From NCBI GenBank assembly GCA_017847725.1, contig JAGAXW010000023.1, forward strand, positions 1-44,552: 44,552 nucleotides of DNA. Direction: 5' to 3'. Of this stretch, positions 16,813-24,118 are shown piece by piece; the first letter of the stretch is position 1; every line of letters begins with the position of its first letter. The DNA is from Prevotella sp. (GTDB taxonomy: Bacteria; Bacteroidota; Bacteroidia; Bacteroidales; Bacteroidaceae). A program made the translations under genes and the position numbers. The notes beneath the pieces were generated by a model. The model had not been told where the DNA came from. It did not search any database and saw nothing but the letters and a program-made list of their open reading frames with translations.

Positions 16813-17200
16813 CGATTTTTTTCCTTCACCTTCACCCGATTGTCCGAAAGCCCTTTGTATAAAGGAGGTTTGCGCAGGCGGGGACGCCGCGTGATCCGTT
16901 TTCTCCGTCACCTTTCCTTCACCCCCGTCAGCACTTGGCGATGGAAAAACGGTGAGCGTTTTTCTGGAAACGGTGAGCGTTCTGCCATAAACGGTGAGCG
17001 TTTTCAGAAATTGCTGCTTGTCTTGGCGACAGCGCCGACTGTCCTGCGCGCCAGTGCATGCGTGCGCGAGGCGCCTTGGTGCGGGACGGGTGAAGGAAGG
17101 GTGAAGGCCGCCGGCCCCCTCGCGCGCACGGCCACACCCCCGCGAGGCCCGTGTACAAAGGGCTTTCGGACAATCGGGTGAAGGTGAAGGAAAAAAATCG
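16813..17200. mobile_element. 388-bp element bounded by perfect 47-bp inverted repeats (MITE-like or giant hairpin)
   Basis: Bases 16813-16859 are the exact reverse complement of 17154-17200 (47 of 47). Just inside lies a second, imperfect inverted pair (around 16904-16928 and 17087-17106, core GGTGAAGGAA). The middle holds three 21-bp direct repeats. The element fills the space between two convergent genes, ending 10 and 17 bases from their stops. No real gene is present: the frames that cross it have repeat-driven, low-complexity products. No clean target-site duplication was found. It may be a non-autonomous transposable element, or a structured bidirectional terminator or RNA. Confidence 0.75.
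16947..17009. repeat. Three direct repeats at exact 21-bp period
   Basis: AACGGTGAGCGTT occurs at 16948-16960, 16969-16981 and 16990-17002. Each unit is 14 conserved bases (AAACGGTGAGCGTT) plus 7 variable bases. The core is partly palindromic (AACG...CGTT). Two-helical-turn spacing is what an array of protein-binding sites would show. Three units are too few and too close for CRISPR. Confidence 0.85.
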
Positions 17201-17217
17201 ATTTCGGAATATGGGCG

Positions 17218-18204
17218 CTACTGCCCGCCGAGGCGTGAGAAGTATTCGCCGATGTCCTCCCACGTCTTGAATGTGTCGGAGCTGTAGTCGAGCAGGGTGG
17301 CCATGGGGTCGCCCTCCGCTCCCTGGCTTATCAGGTAGTCGCCGTAGAGCAGGTCGCGGCGGTGGGTATAGACGGTATGGTGCCAGGCGGGCACGTTGAT
17401 GTAGTCTTCGAGCCAGGCGGCTGTCGCGGCGAGGCTGTCTGTGCCGTCGACGAAGTAGACCTGATAGTGCTCGATGAGCTGGCGGACGGTCTTCTGTACG
17501 GACGAGGCGGGCTTCCGGAAGGAGTCCATCATGGTCTCCACTCCTATATATATGATGGGGCGCTCACGGTGTTCCTGGCGGTCGTCGATCCAGCGGATGA
17601 CGGGCACCACGCTGTGCATAAACGACTTGTCGTTCATGCGGTGCTCGCCGTGGAAGTGGATGGCCTGGGGGTAGACGGCGCGGAAGAGGTCGTAGGTGTC
17701 GACGGTGGTGTCCTCGTCGCCGAAGAGTCCGATGACGCGCTGGCGCTCCTGGTCGTCGGCCCCTTCGAAGCGGTGCTCTGACACCTCCTTATACTCCTTG
17801 ACGAGCGCCTTGTCGACGTAGAACTCCTGTATGCCGTCGCGGCGCGGGTTCTGGAACTGCTGGGTGCCCGTCATGCCGTGGGCTTTCATGGTCTCGCCCA
17901 TCTCCATGGCGGGGTTGACGCAGATGCGGTCGTAGCCGTAGAGCTGTTCGGCATACATGCCGCCCATCGATGTGCCGATGATGAGGTGGGGCTGTTCGTC
18001 CCTGCAGATGCAGTGGAGCAGGTCGATGGCCTCTTGCGGGTGGACGGGCAGGTCGGGTGCTACGATTCTGGCCTGCGGCATGACGGTGCGCAGGCGTTCC
18101 ACGGTGCCCGACTGGCCGCTTGAGGCGAAGCCGTGACAGTAGAGTACGGTTTTGCCGGCCATCATGTCGGGGAATTGCTTGACGTAGGGATTTTCTGTTA
18201 CCAT
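17218..18204 (-). CDS. YqiA/YcfP-like alpha/beta hydrolase fused to a degenerate 5'-nucleotidase-like domain
   Basis: The 328-residue protein has two parts. Residues 15-215 are a YqiA-type esterase fold: LYCHGFASSGQSG, the nucleophile elbow GTSMGG near residues 78-83, a probable acid in GLFGDEDTTVD and a histidine in FHGEHRMND. Residues 220-315 resemble the NT5C 5'(3')-deoxyribonucleotidase fold (RPIIYIGVETMMDSF, AAWLEDYINVPAWHHTVYTH, RRDLLYGDYLIS). However, the Asp nucleophile pair of that family is absent where IGVET stands, so this half is probably non-catalytic. The -7 box lies 4 bases before the ATG at 18204, so the mRNA would be leaderless, or the true start is Met14/15. The substrate is unknown. 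Confidence 0.8.
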   Translation of the reverse strand: MVTENPYVKQFPDMMAGKTVLYCHGFASSGQSGTVERLRTVMPQARIVAPDLPVHPQEAIDLLHCICRDEQPHLIIGTSMGGMYAEQLYGYDRICVNPAMEMGETMKAHGMTGTQQFQNPRRDGIQEFYVDKALVKEYKEVSEHRFEGADDQERQRVIGLFGDEDTTVDTYDLFRAVYPQAIHFHGEHRMNDKSFMHSVVPVIRWIDDRQEHRERPIIYIGVETMMDSFRKPASSVQKTVRQLIEHYQVYFVDGTDSLAATAAWLEDYINVPAWHHTVYTHRRDLLYGDYLISQGAEGDPMATLLDYSSDTFKTWEDIGEYFSRLGGQ

Positions 18205-18208
18205 GCTG

Positions 18209-18216
18209 CAAAGTTA
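18209..18216 (-). promoter_or_regulatory. -7 promoter box of the YqiA-like gene
   Basis: On the minus strand TAACTTTG is followed by CAGC and then ATG. This predicts a transcript starting at or next to the start codon. No good -33 match is seen. Confidence 0.55.
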
Positions 18217-18234
18217 CAAATTTTGTCCGATTTA

Positions 18235-18266
18235 CTTGCTTTATTCAATATTTTTAGTTACTTTTG
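18235..18266 (+). promoter_or_regulatory. Promoter of aqpZ
   Basis: CTTG (18235-18238, 3/4 match) and TACTTTTG (18259-18266) are 20 bases apart. The ATG follows 37 bases after the -7 box. Confidence 0.65.
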
Positions 18267-18303
18267 CGTGCAAAATATAAATTAATACTCAAATAATTAG
18301 ACT

Positions 18304-18981
18304 ATGAAAAAGTATTTAGCAGAAATGGTGGGCACTATGGTGCTCGTACTGATGGGCTGCGGCGTGGCCGTGAGCCTGGGTTGTGATCCTGTCAATAATA
18401 TTCCTGCCGTGGTGGGTACGGCGCTGGCCTTCGGCTTGGCCGTGGTCGCAATGGCTTACACCATCGGTGGCATCTCCGGCTGCCATATCAATCCTGCAAT
18501 CACCTTGGGCTGTTTCCTGAGCGGTCGCATGGATGCCAAGGACTGCGGCATGTACATGCTGTTCCAGTGCATCGGCGCCTTCATCGGCAGTCTGCTGCTC
18601 TATATCCTGACTGCCAATGTCCCCGGTCTGGAGGGTACCGGCGCCAATGACCTGCAGGTCAATGTCAGTGTGCTTGGCGGCTTGCTGGCTGAGATTGTCT
18701 TCACCTGCGTCTTCGTGCTCGTCGTCCTCGGTGCCACCGCCAAGACCAACGGCGCTACCAACAACTTCGCAGGACTGGCCATCGGCCTGAGCCTCGTACT
18801 GGTTCACCTGGTTTGCATCCGCTACACGGGTACGTCTGTGAATCCCGCCCGTTCGCTGGCTCCTGCCATCTTCCAGGGTGGCACGGCTTTGGCCAACCTT
18901 TGGATCTTCATCGTCGGTCCGTTTGTCGGCGGTGCTTGTGCAGCCGGTATCTGGAAAATGATTGAACCCGCAGAGAAATAA
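18304..18981 (+). CDS. aqpZ: Aquaporin / MIP-family channel
   Basis: MIP-family channels carry water, some also glycerol, across the inner membrane. The 225-residue protein has six hydrophobic segments and both NPA boxes: SGCHINPAITLG near residues 58-69 and TSVNPARSLAPAIF near 177-190. The Arg after the second NPA, part of the selectivity filter, is present. The length and the short loops favour a water channel of the AqpZ type over GlpF, but selectivity cannot be proved. The promoter is divergent from that of the YqiA-like gene, and fba follows after 35 bases. Confidence 0.93.
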   Translation: MKKYLAEMVGTMVLVLMGCGVAVSLGCDPVNNIPAVVGTALAFGLAVVAMAYTIGGISGCHINPAITLGCFLSGRMDAKDCGMYMLFQCIGAFIGSLLLYILTANVPGLEGTGANDLQVNVSVLGGLLAEIVFTCVFVLVVLGATAKTNGATNNFAGLAIGLSLVLVHLVCIRYTGTSVNPARSLAPAIFQGGTALANLWIFIVGPFVGGACAAGIWKMIEPAEK

Positions 18982-19016
18982 GGAATTGTTTAATAACTAA
19001 AATTTAACAAACAACT

Positions 19017-20021
19017 ATGGTAAATTACAAGGAATTAGGTCTCGTCAATACGCGCGAGATGTTTAAGAGAGCAGTGGCTGGCGGCTATGCCATCCCCGCC
19101 TTCAACTTCAACACAATGGAGCAGATGCAGGCCATCGTGCAGGCTGCCGTTGAGACAAAGTCGCCCGTCATCATGCAGGTGTCGAAGGGCGCCCGCAACT
19201 ATGCCAACGCTACCATTCTGCGCTACATGGCCGAGGGAGCCGTGGCCTACGCCAAGGAACTGGGCTGTGAGCATCCTGAGATTGTGCTGCACCTGGACCA
19301 CGGCGACAGCTTCGAGCTCTGCAAGGACTGTATCGACATGGGCTTCTCTTCAGTGATGTACGACGGTAGCGCACTGCCCTACGAGGAGAATATCAAGATT
19401 TCGCGCCAGGTGGTAGAGTATGCCCACCAGTTCGACGTCACCGTAGAGTGCGAGCTCGGTGTGCTCGCCGGTGTTGAGGACGAGGTGGCCTCAGAGGTGA
19501 GCCACTACACCAAGCCCGAGGAGGTGATCGACTTCGCTACCCGTACCGGTTGCGACTCGCTGGCCATCTCTATCGGTACCTCTCACGGCGCCTACAAGTT
19601 CAAGCCCGAGCAGTGCACCCGCGACCCGAAGACCGGCAAGCTCGTACCTCCTCCCTTGGCATTCGACGTGCTGCATGAGATTGAGAAGAAGCTCCCCGGC
19701 TTCCCCATCGTGCTCCATGGCTCAAGCTCTGTTCCCCAGGAGGAGGTCGACATCATCAACAAGTTCGGTGGTAACCTGCCCGATGCTATCGGTATTCCCG
19801 AGGATCAGCTCCGCGAGGCTTCGAAGAGCGCCGTCTGCAAGATCAACATCGACTCAGACTCTCGTCTGGCCATGACCGCAGCCATTCGCCAGTATCTGGC
19901 CGAGCATCCCGACCACTTCGATCCGCGCCAGTATCTGAAGCCCGCCCGTGAGAACATGAAGAAGATGTACATCCACAAGATTGTGAATGTGCTTGGTTCT
20001 GACGGCAAGCTGGCCCAGTAA
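19017..20021 (+). CDS. fba: Class II fructose-bisphosphate aldolase
   Basis: This zinc enzyme splits fructose 1,6-bisphosphate to dihydroxyacetone phosphate and glyceraldehyde 3-phosphate in glycolysis and runs in reverse in gluconeogenesis. The 334-residue length fits the Bacteroidales class II enzyme. Visible motifs are PAFNFNTMEQMQAIVQAA (16-34), the metal and catalytic segment LHLDHGDSFELCKDC near 84-98, the acidic ECELGVLAGVEDE near 140-152, SIGTSHGAYKFKP with a zinc-binding His, and VLHGSSSVP with a further zinc His and phosphate contacts. A strong terminator follows. The gap of 35 bases to aqpZ shows no promoter match, so cotranscription is possible. Confidence 0.95.
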   Translation: MVNYKELGLVNTREMFKRAVAGGYAIPAFNFNTMEQMQAIVQAAVETKSPVIMQVSKGARNYANATILRYMAEGAVAYAKELGCEHPEIVLHLDHGDSFELCKDCIDMGFSSVMYDGSALPYEENIKISRQVVEYAHQFDVTVECELGVLAGVEDEVASEVSHYTKPEEVIDFATRTGCDSLAISIGTSHGAYKFKPEQCTRDPKTGKLVPPPLAFDVLHEIEKKLPGFPIVLHGSSSVPQEEVDIINKFGGNLPDAIGIPEDQLREASKSAVCKINIDSDSRLAMTAAIRQYLAEHPDHFDPRQYLKPARENMKKMYIHKIVNVLGSDGKLAQ

Positions 20022-20040
20022 GACGTATATTCCTATATAT

Positions 20041-20082
20041 ATTAGCGTCGCCATCCGAAAGATGACGACGCTAATTGTTTTC
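20041..20082 (+). terminator. Terminator of fba
   Basis: ATTAGCGTCGCCATC (20041-20055) pairs with GATGACGACGCTAAT (20061-20075) with one mismatch across the loop CGAAA, followed by TGTTTTC. Confidence 0.8.
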
Positions 20083-20099
20083 TGGGGGGACGGCCGGGT

Positions 20100-21614
20100 C
20101 TATTCGTAGAGCCGTTTGAAGGCTTGCGGCAGACAGCGGATGATGTCGCTGGCTACCAGGCTCTCCTCGCCCACTTCGGCGGCGGCAATGTCGCCGGCCA
20201 GTCCGTGCAGGTAGACCCCGACGATGCAGGCATCCTGTGGCGTGTAGCCGCGCGCCAGCAGTCCGGTGAGGATGCCTGTCAGCACGTCGCCGCTGCCGGC
20301 CGTTGCCATGCCTGCGTTGCCGGTCGGGTTGAACATGATATGACCGTCGGGCAGGCAGATGGCGGTATAGTGCCCCTTGACGATGATGTAGCCGTGGATG
20401 CGTTCGGCCAGGTTGCATGCCTTGGTCAGCCGCTCGTAGCTGTCGGCGGAGTGCCCTTCCAGCTGGTCGAACTCCTTGGGGTGGGGCGTCATGATGATGT
20501 CCTTGGGCAGTTGCTGCAGCCACGCCTTGCGCGTCGAGAGGATGTTGATGGCGTCGGCATCGACGACGATGGGACACTGCGTGCGCCGCAGTTGGGTGAT
20601 GAGCGCAATGGCCGTCTGCTCGCTCTGTCCCAGTCCGGGGCCGATGCCCAGGGCCTGGAAGTCGTCGGTCTCCACCACCTCTGCAAATAGCGTCTCCTCG
20701 CTGCCGGGCCGCACGATAGCCTCTGGCACGGCTATCTGCAGGATGGGAATGTTTCGGCGGGGTGAGTTGACGGTCACCTTCCCGACACCGGCGCGCAGGC
20801 ATGCCTTGCTGGCCAGGATTGCCGCGCCCGCCATTCCGTAGCTGCCGGCAATGAGCAGGGCGTTGCCCATTTGGCCCTTGTGGGCAAACATGTCGCGTGG
20901 CAGCAGTCGGCTTCGTATGTCGTTCTCCTCCAGGATGGTATACTGCGACTCGGTCTTCTGTATGCCCTCCTGGCTCAGGCGGATGTCCAGCACACGCAGT
21001 TGTCCGACGTATATCTGGTTCTCTGGAAACAGGAACGACAGCTTCGGCTGGCCCAGTGTCAGCGTGAGGTTGGCCCGTATGATGTGTGCCCGTACGTTGT
21101 AGGCGTTGTCCTCCGTCATGAGTCCTGAAGGCACGTCGATGCTGACCACCTGTGCGGCCGATGCATTGATGTACTTCACCAGCGAGGCGAAACCGCCTGC
21201 CAGTGGCTTGTTGAGGCCAGAGCCAAACAGACCGTCGACGACCAGCATGCCCTCGTCCAGTCGTGGCGGGTCAAACTGCTCGGTGACCTCGATGTATTCG
21301 TTCCGGCGCTTACATTCTTGCAGTCGTTTCTTGTTGGTGGCACACTCCGGCGAGAGATGGCCGCTGATGTTGAAGAGATAGGTGCATACCTTGTAGTCCT
21401 GTTCGGCCAGCATGCGTGCCACGGCCAGTGCGTCGCCGCCGTTGTTGCCCGCTCCGGCAAAGACCACCACGGGCGTTGATACGGGCCATACTTCCATGAT
21501 GGCGCGTGTCAGTGCCTTGGCGGCTCGCTCCATGAGGTCGATGCTGCTGATAGGCTCATTCTCGATGGTATATCTGTCAAGCTCGTGGATCTGAGCGTTC
21601 GTAAATATCTTCAT
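20100..21614 (-). CDS. nnr: Bifunctional NAD(P)H-hydrate repair enzyme (epimerase and ADP-dependent dehydratase)
   Basis: The protein repairs damaged, hydrated NAD(P)H. The N-terminal YjeF_N epimerase half (residues 1-215) shows VVFAGAGNNGGDALAVARML and DGLFGSGLNKPL. The C-terminal ribokinase-like dehydratase half (residues 225-500) shows GNALLIAGSYGMAGAAILAS, LGIGPGLGQ, the DADAIN motif and GNAGMATAGSGDVLTGIL, which includes the catalytic Asp of this fold. The start MKIFTNAQIHELDRYTIENE matches the family, so the ATG at 21614 was chosen over an upstream TTG. The -7 box lies 6 bases before it. Length 504 is normal for the fused form. Confidence 0.95.
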   Translation of the reverse strand: MKIFTNAQIHELDRYTIENEPISSIDLMERAAKALTRAIMEVWPVSTPVVVFAGAGNNGGDALAVARMLAEQDYKVCTYLFNISGHLSPECATNKKRLQECKRRNEYIEVTEQFDPPRLDEGMLVVDGLFGSGLNKPLAGGFASLVKYINASAAQVVSIDVPSGLMTEDNAYNVRAHIIRANLTLTLGQPKLSFLFPENQIYVGQLRVLDIRLSQEGIQKTESQYTILEENDIRSRLLPRDMFAHKGQMGNALLIAGSYGMAGAAILASKACLRAGVGKVTVNSPRRNIPILQIAVPEAIVRPGSEETLFAEVVETDDFQALGIGPGLGQSEQTAIALITQLRRTQCPIVVDADAINILSTRKAWLQQLPKDIIMTPHPKEFDQLEGHSADSYERLTKACNLAERIHGYIIVKGHYTAICLPDGHIMFNPTGNAGMATAGSGDVLTGILTGLLARGYTPQDACIVGVYLHGLAGDIAAAEVGEESLVASDIIRCLPQAFKRLYE

Positions 21615-21620
21615 ACGATG

Positions 21621-21628
21621 CAAAAATA
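21621..21628 (-). promoter_or_regulatory. -7 promoter box of nnr
   Basis: On the minus strand TATTTTTG is followed by CATCGT and ATG, predicting a leader of 0-3 bases. No -33 match is seen at the normal distance. Confidence 0.5.
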
Positions 21629-21671
21629 CGAAAAATATGCTAATCTATAACATTCTTTGCCAAAAAATTAG

Positions 21672-21679
21672 TAATTTTG
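21672..21679 (+). promoter_or_regulatory. -7 promoter box of hpt
   Basis: TAATTTTG fits TAnnTTTG, 24 bases before the ATG at 21704. It is divergent from the nnr box 43 bases away. Confidence 0.5.
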
Positions 21680-21703
21680 TCGCAAATTTCATCTTTTGAC
21701 AAA

Positions 21704-22243
21704 ATGAGTATTATTAAAATCAAGGACAAGACCTTCAAAACGTCTATCGCAGAAGCTGAAATAAAACAGCGTATCAAGGACATCGCCGCCCGCATCAATC
21801 AGGACATGGCAGGCAAGAACCCCCTCTTCCTCAGTGTGCTCAACGGGGCCTTTATGTTCGCGGCCGACCTGTTGAGGGAAATCACCATTCCGTGCGAGGT
21901 GTCTTTCGTGAAACTGGCATCCTACGAGGGAGTGCTGTCGACGGGAAAGGTGAAGGAGGTCATCGGCCTCAATGTAGATATCAGCGGCCGTACGGTTGTC
22001 ATCGTGGAGGACATCGTCGACACGGGGCGCACCATGCGCCAGATGCTCGAAACCCTGACGGTACGCAATCCGCAGTCTATACATATCTGCACCCTGTTTG
22101 TCAAGCCCGAGAAGCTGGAGGAAAAGCTGGACATAGACTATGCCGCCTTCTCCATACCCAACGACTTCATCGTCGGCTATGGACTGGACTACGACCAGCA
22201 GGGCCGCAACCTGAAGGAGATATATACACTGGCTGAGGAATGA
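21704..22243 (+). CDS. hpt: Hypoxanthine phosphoribosyltransferase
   Basis: The enzyme salvages hypoxanthine (often guanine too) to the nucleotide with PRPP. From the ATG at 21704 the protein has 179 residues, normal for the family. The PRPP-binding loop reads VVIVEDIVDTGRTM near residues 98-111, with the two acidic residues before DTGRT. LSVLNGAFMFAADLLREI (about 44-61) is the pyrophosphate loop region, and YAAFSIPNDFIVGYGLDY near the end is the base-binding segment. The nine codons before this start fall in the -7 box region and are rejected. adk and obg follow on the same strand. Confidence 0.93.
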   Translation: MSIIKIKDKTFKTSIAEAEIKQRIKDIAARINQDMAGKNPLFLSVLNGAFMFAADLLREITIPCEVSFVKLASYEGVLSTGKVKEVIGLNVDISGRTVVIVEDIVDTGRTMRQMLETLTVRNPQSIHICTLFVKPEKLEEKLDIDYAAFSIPNDFIVGYGLDYDQQGRNLKEIYTLAEE

Positions 22244-22368
22244 GACAAATCGTACTGCCACATCTGCCCAGTGATGTAGAGGCCCAGAAAGGTGACCTCG
22301 TGACAGACTTGTGGCTGAAAGGAAAAGAAACAATCATCAATAAGGATAAAAAAAAGGTAAAAATCAGG

Positions 22369-22941
22369 ATGAAGAATATTGTCATTTTCGGAGCTCCGGG
22401 TTCCGGCAAGGGAACGCAGAGCGATTTGCTGATAGAGCATTATGGACTGGGCCACATCTCGACAGGAGACGTGCTGCGCAGTGAAATCAAGAAGGGTACG
22501 GAACTGGGTAAGCTGGCCGCCAGCTATATTGACGGAGGCAACCTGATTCCCGACGACCTGATGGTGAGCATACTGGCCAAGGTGTACGACGCTTACGGCC
22601 GTGGCCATAAGGGGGTTATCTTCGACGGCTTCCCCCGCACCATTCCGCAGGCCGAGGCCCTGAAGAAGATGCTGGACGAGCGCGGTGACAAGGTGGCCGC
22701 CATGATAGAGCTGGATGTTCCGGAAGAGGAACTGATGACGCGACTGGTCAAGCGCGGCAAGGACAGCGGCAGGGCTGACGACAACGAGGAAACCATCAAG
22801 AAGCGCCTCGTCGTCTACCACTCTCAGACGCAGCCGCTCATCGAATGGTATAAACAGGAGGGACTGCACCACCACATCAATGGCTTTGGCAGTCTGGAGC
22901 GTATTTTTGCCGATATCTGTAAAGTCATCGATGAACTGTAG
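22369..22941 (+). CDS. adk: Adenylate kinase
   Basis: It equilibrates ATP + AMP with 2 ADP. From the ATG at 22369 the protein has 190 residues, the size of the short-lid type. The P-loop GAPGSGKGTQ (residues 8-17), STGDVLR, the AMP-binding FDGFPRTIPQAEAL and the Arg-containing RGKDSGRADDNEE lid are visible; no zinc cysteines are present. An ATG at 22240 overlapping the hpt stop (ATGA) gives a 43-residue extension with no family resemblance; I treat it as noise. The adk stop abuts the obg start with no gap, so translation is probably coupled. Confidence 0.95.
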   Translation: MKNIVIFGAPGSGKGTQSDLLIEHYGLGHISTGDVLRSEIKKGTELGKLAASYIDGGNLIPDDLMVSILAKVYDAYGRGHKGVIFDGFPRTIPQAEALKKMLDERGDKVAAMIELDVPEEELMTRLVKRGKDSGRADDNEETIKKRLVVYHSQTQPLIEWYKQEGLHHHINGFGSLERIFADICKVIDEL

Positions 22942-24105
22942 ATGGAGTCGAACTTTGTAGACTATGTGAAGATACTGTGTCGTTCGGGCAAGGGCGGGCG
23001 AGGGTCGATGCACCTCCGCCACGTGAAGTATAACCCCAACGGCGGACCGGACGGCGGTGACGGCGGCAAGGGTGGCAGCATCATCCTGCGCGGCAACCAT
23101 AACTACTGGACCCTGCTGCACCTGAAGTACGAACGCCATATCTTTGCCGAACATGGCGGCAACGGAGGGCGCGACAAGTGTCATGGCACGGACGGCAAGG
23201 ATGTCTATATCGACGTGCCCTGCGGTACGGTGGTCTACGATGCTGAGACGGGTAAGTATGTCTGCGACATCACGTACGACGGACAGGAGATTGTCCTGCT
23301 GAAGGGCGGACGCGGCGGACTGGGCAACTACCAGTTCCGGTCGGCCACCAACCAGGCGCCCCGCTATGCACAGCCTGGCGAGCCGATGCAGGAGATGACC
23401 GTCATCCTCGAACTGAAGCTGCTGGCCGACGTGGGCTTGGTGGGCTTCCCCAATGCAGGCAAGTCAACCCTGTTGTCTGCTGTCTCCAATGCCCGCCCGA
23501 AGATAGCCAACTACCCCTTTACCACTATGGAGCCCTCGCTGGGCATCGTGGGCTACAGGGACGGCAAGTCGTTTGTGATGGCCGACATCCCCGGTATCAT
23601 CGAGGGTGCCTCGGAAGGCAAGGGCCTGGGCCTGCGCTTCCTGCGACATATCGAGCGCAACTCGCTGCTGCTCTTTATGGTGCCGGGCGATACCGACGAC
23701 ATCAAGCGTGAGTATGAGATACTGCTCAATGAGCTGCGGCAGTTTAATCCCGAGATGGTCGACAAGCACCGTGTGCTGGCCGTCACCAAGTGCGACCTGC
23801 TGGACGACGAACTCGTCGAGATGCTGCGTGAGACGCTGCCCCAAGACCTGCCCTGTGTCTTTATCTCTGCCGTGGCCAACAAGGGCCTCGACGAACTGAA
23901 GGACGTGCTCTGGCGCGAACTGAATGCCGAGAGCAACAAGTTGGCGGCGGTGATGGCCGAAGACACGCTGGTGCACCGCGACAAAGACATGACGCGCTTT
24001 GCCGAGGAACTGGCCGACGAGGGCGAAGACGAGAACATAGAGTATGTCGACGAAGAAGATGTAGAGGATATCGAGGACTACGAAGACTTTGAGTATACGG
24101 AGTAG
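22942..24105 (+). CDS. obg: Obg family GTPase
   Basis: Obg proteins act in large ribosomal subunit assembly and stress signalling. The 387-residue protein has the glycine-rich Obg fold at residues 1-158 ([34 protein letters not shown]). The G domain follows, with P-loop GFPNAGKST near 168, switch-region [14 protein letters not shown]3 [16 protein letters not shown] and G4 TKCDLL. The C-terminus is a highly acidic tail ([19 protein letters not shown]) in place of the OCT domain of Firmicutes. It starts directly after the adk stop, and a peptidase gene follows after 13 bases. Confidence 0.96.
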   Translation: MESNFVDYVKILCRSGKGGRGSMHLRHVKYNPNGGPDGGDGGKGGSIILRGNHNYWTLLHLKYERHIFAEHGGNGGRDKCHGTDGKDVYIDVPCGTVVYDAETGKYVCDITYDGQEIVLLKGGRGGLGNYQFRSATNQAPRYAQPGEPMQEMTVILELKLLADVGLVGFPNAGKSTLLSAVSNARPKIANYPFTTMEPSLGIVGYRDGKSFVMADIPGIIEGASEGKGLGLRFLRHIERNSLLLFMVPGDTDDIKREYEILLNELRQFNPEMVDKHRVLAVTKCDLLDDELVEMLRETLPQDLPCVFISAVANKGLDELKDVLWRELNAESNKLAAVMAEDTLVHRDKDMTRFAEELADEGEDENIEYVDEEDVEDIEDYEDFEYTE

Positions 24106-24118
24106 CCAGCAAAGAAAG

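Noticed and set aside
16947-17009. CRISPR array
   Set aside because: Only three units, 7-base spacers and no cas genes.
16840-17263. Frames with NGERF or NAHRF repeats in the inverted-repeat element
   Set aside because: The repeated peptides follow from the 21-bp DNA repeats, and the frames end in the arms. The DNA element explains them.
22240-22368. N-terminal extension of adenylate kinase starting at the hpt stop (ATGA overlap)
   Set aside because: The 43 extra residues do not resemble any Adk, and the P-loop protein starts normally at 22369.
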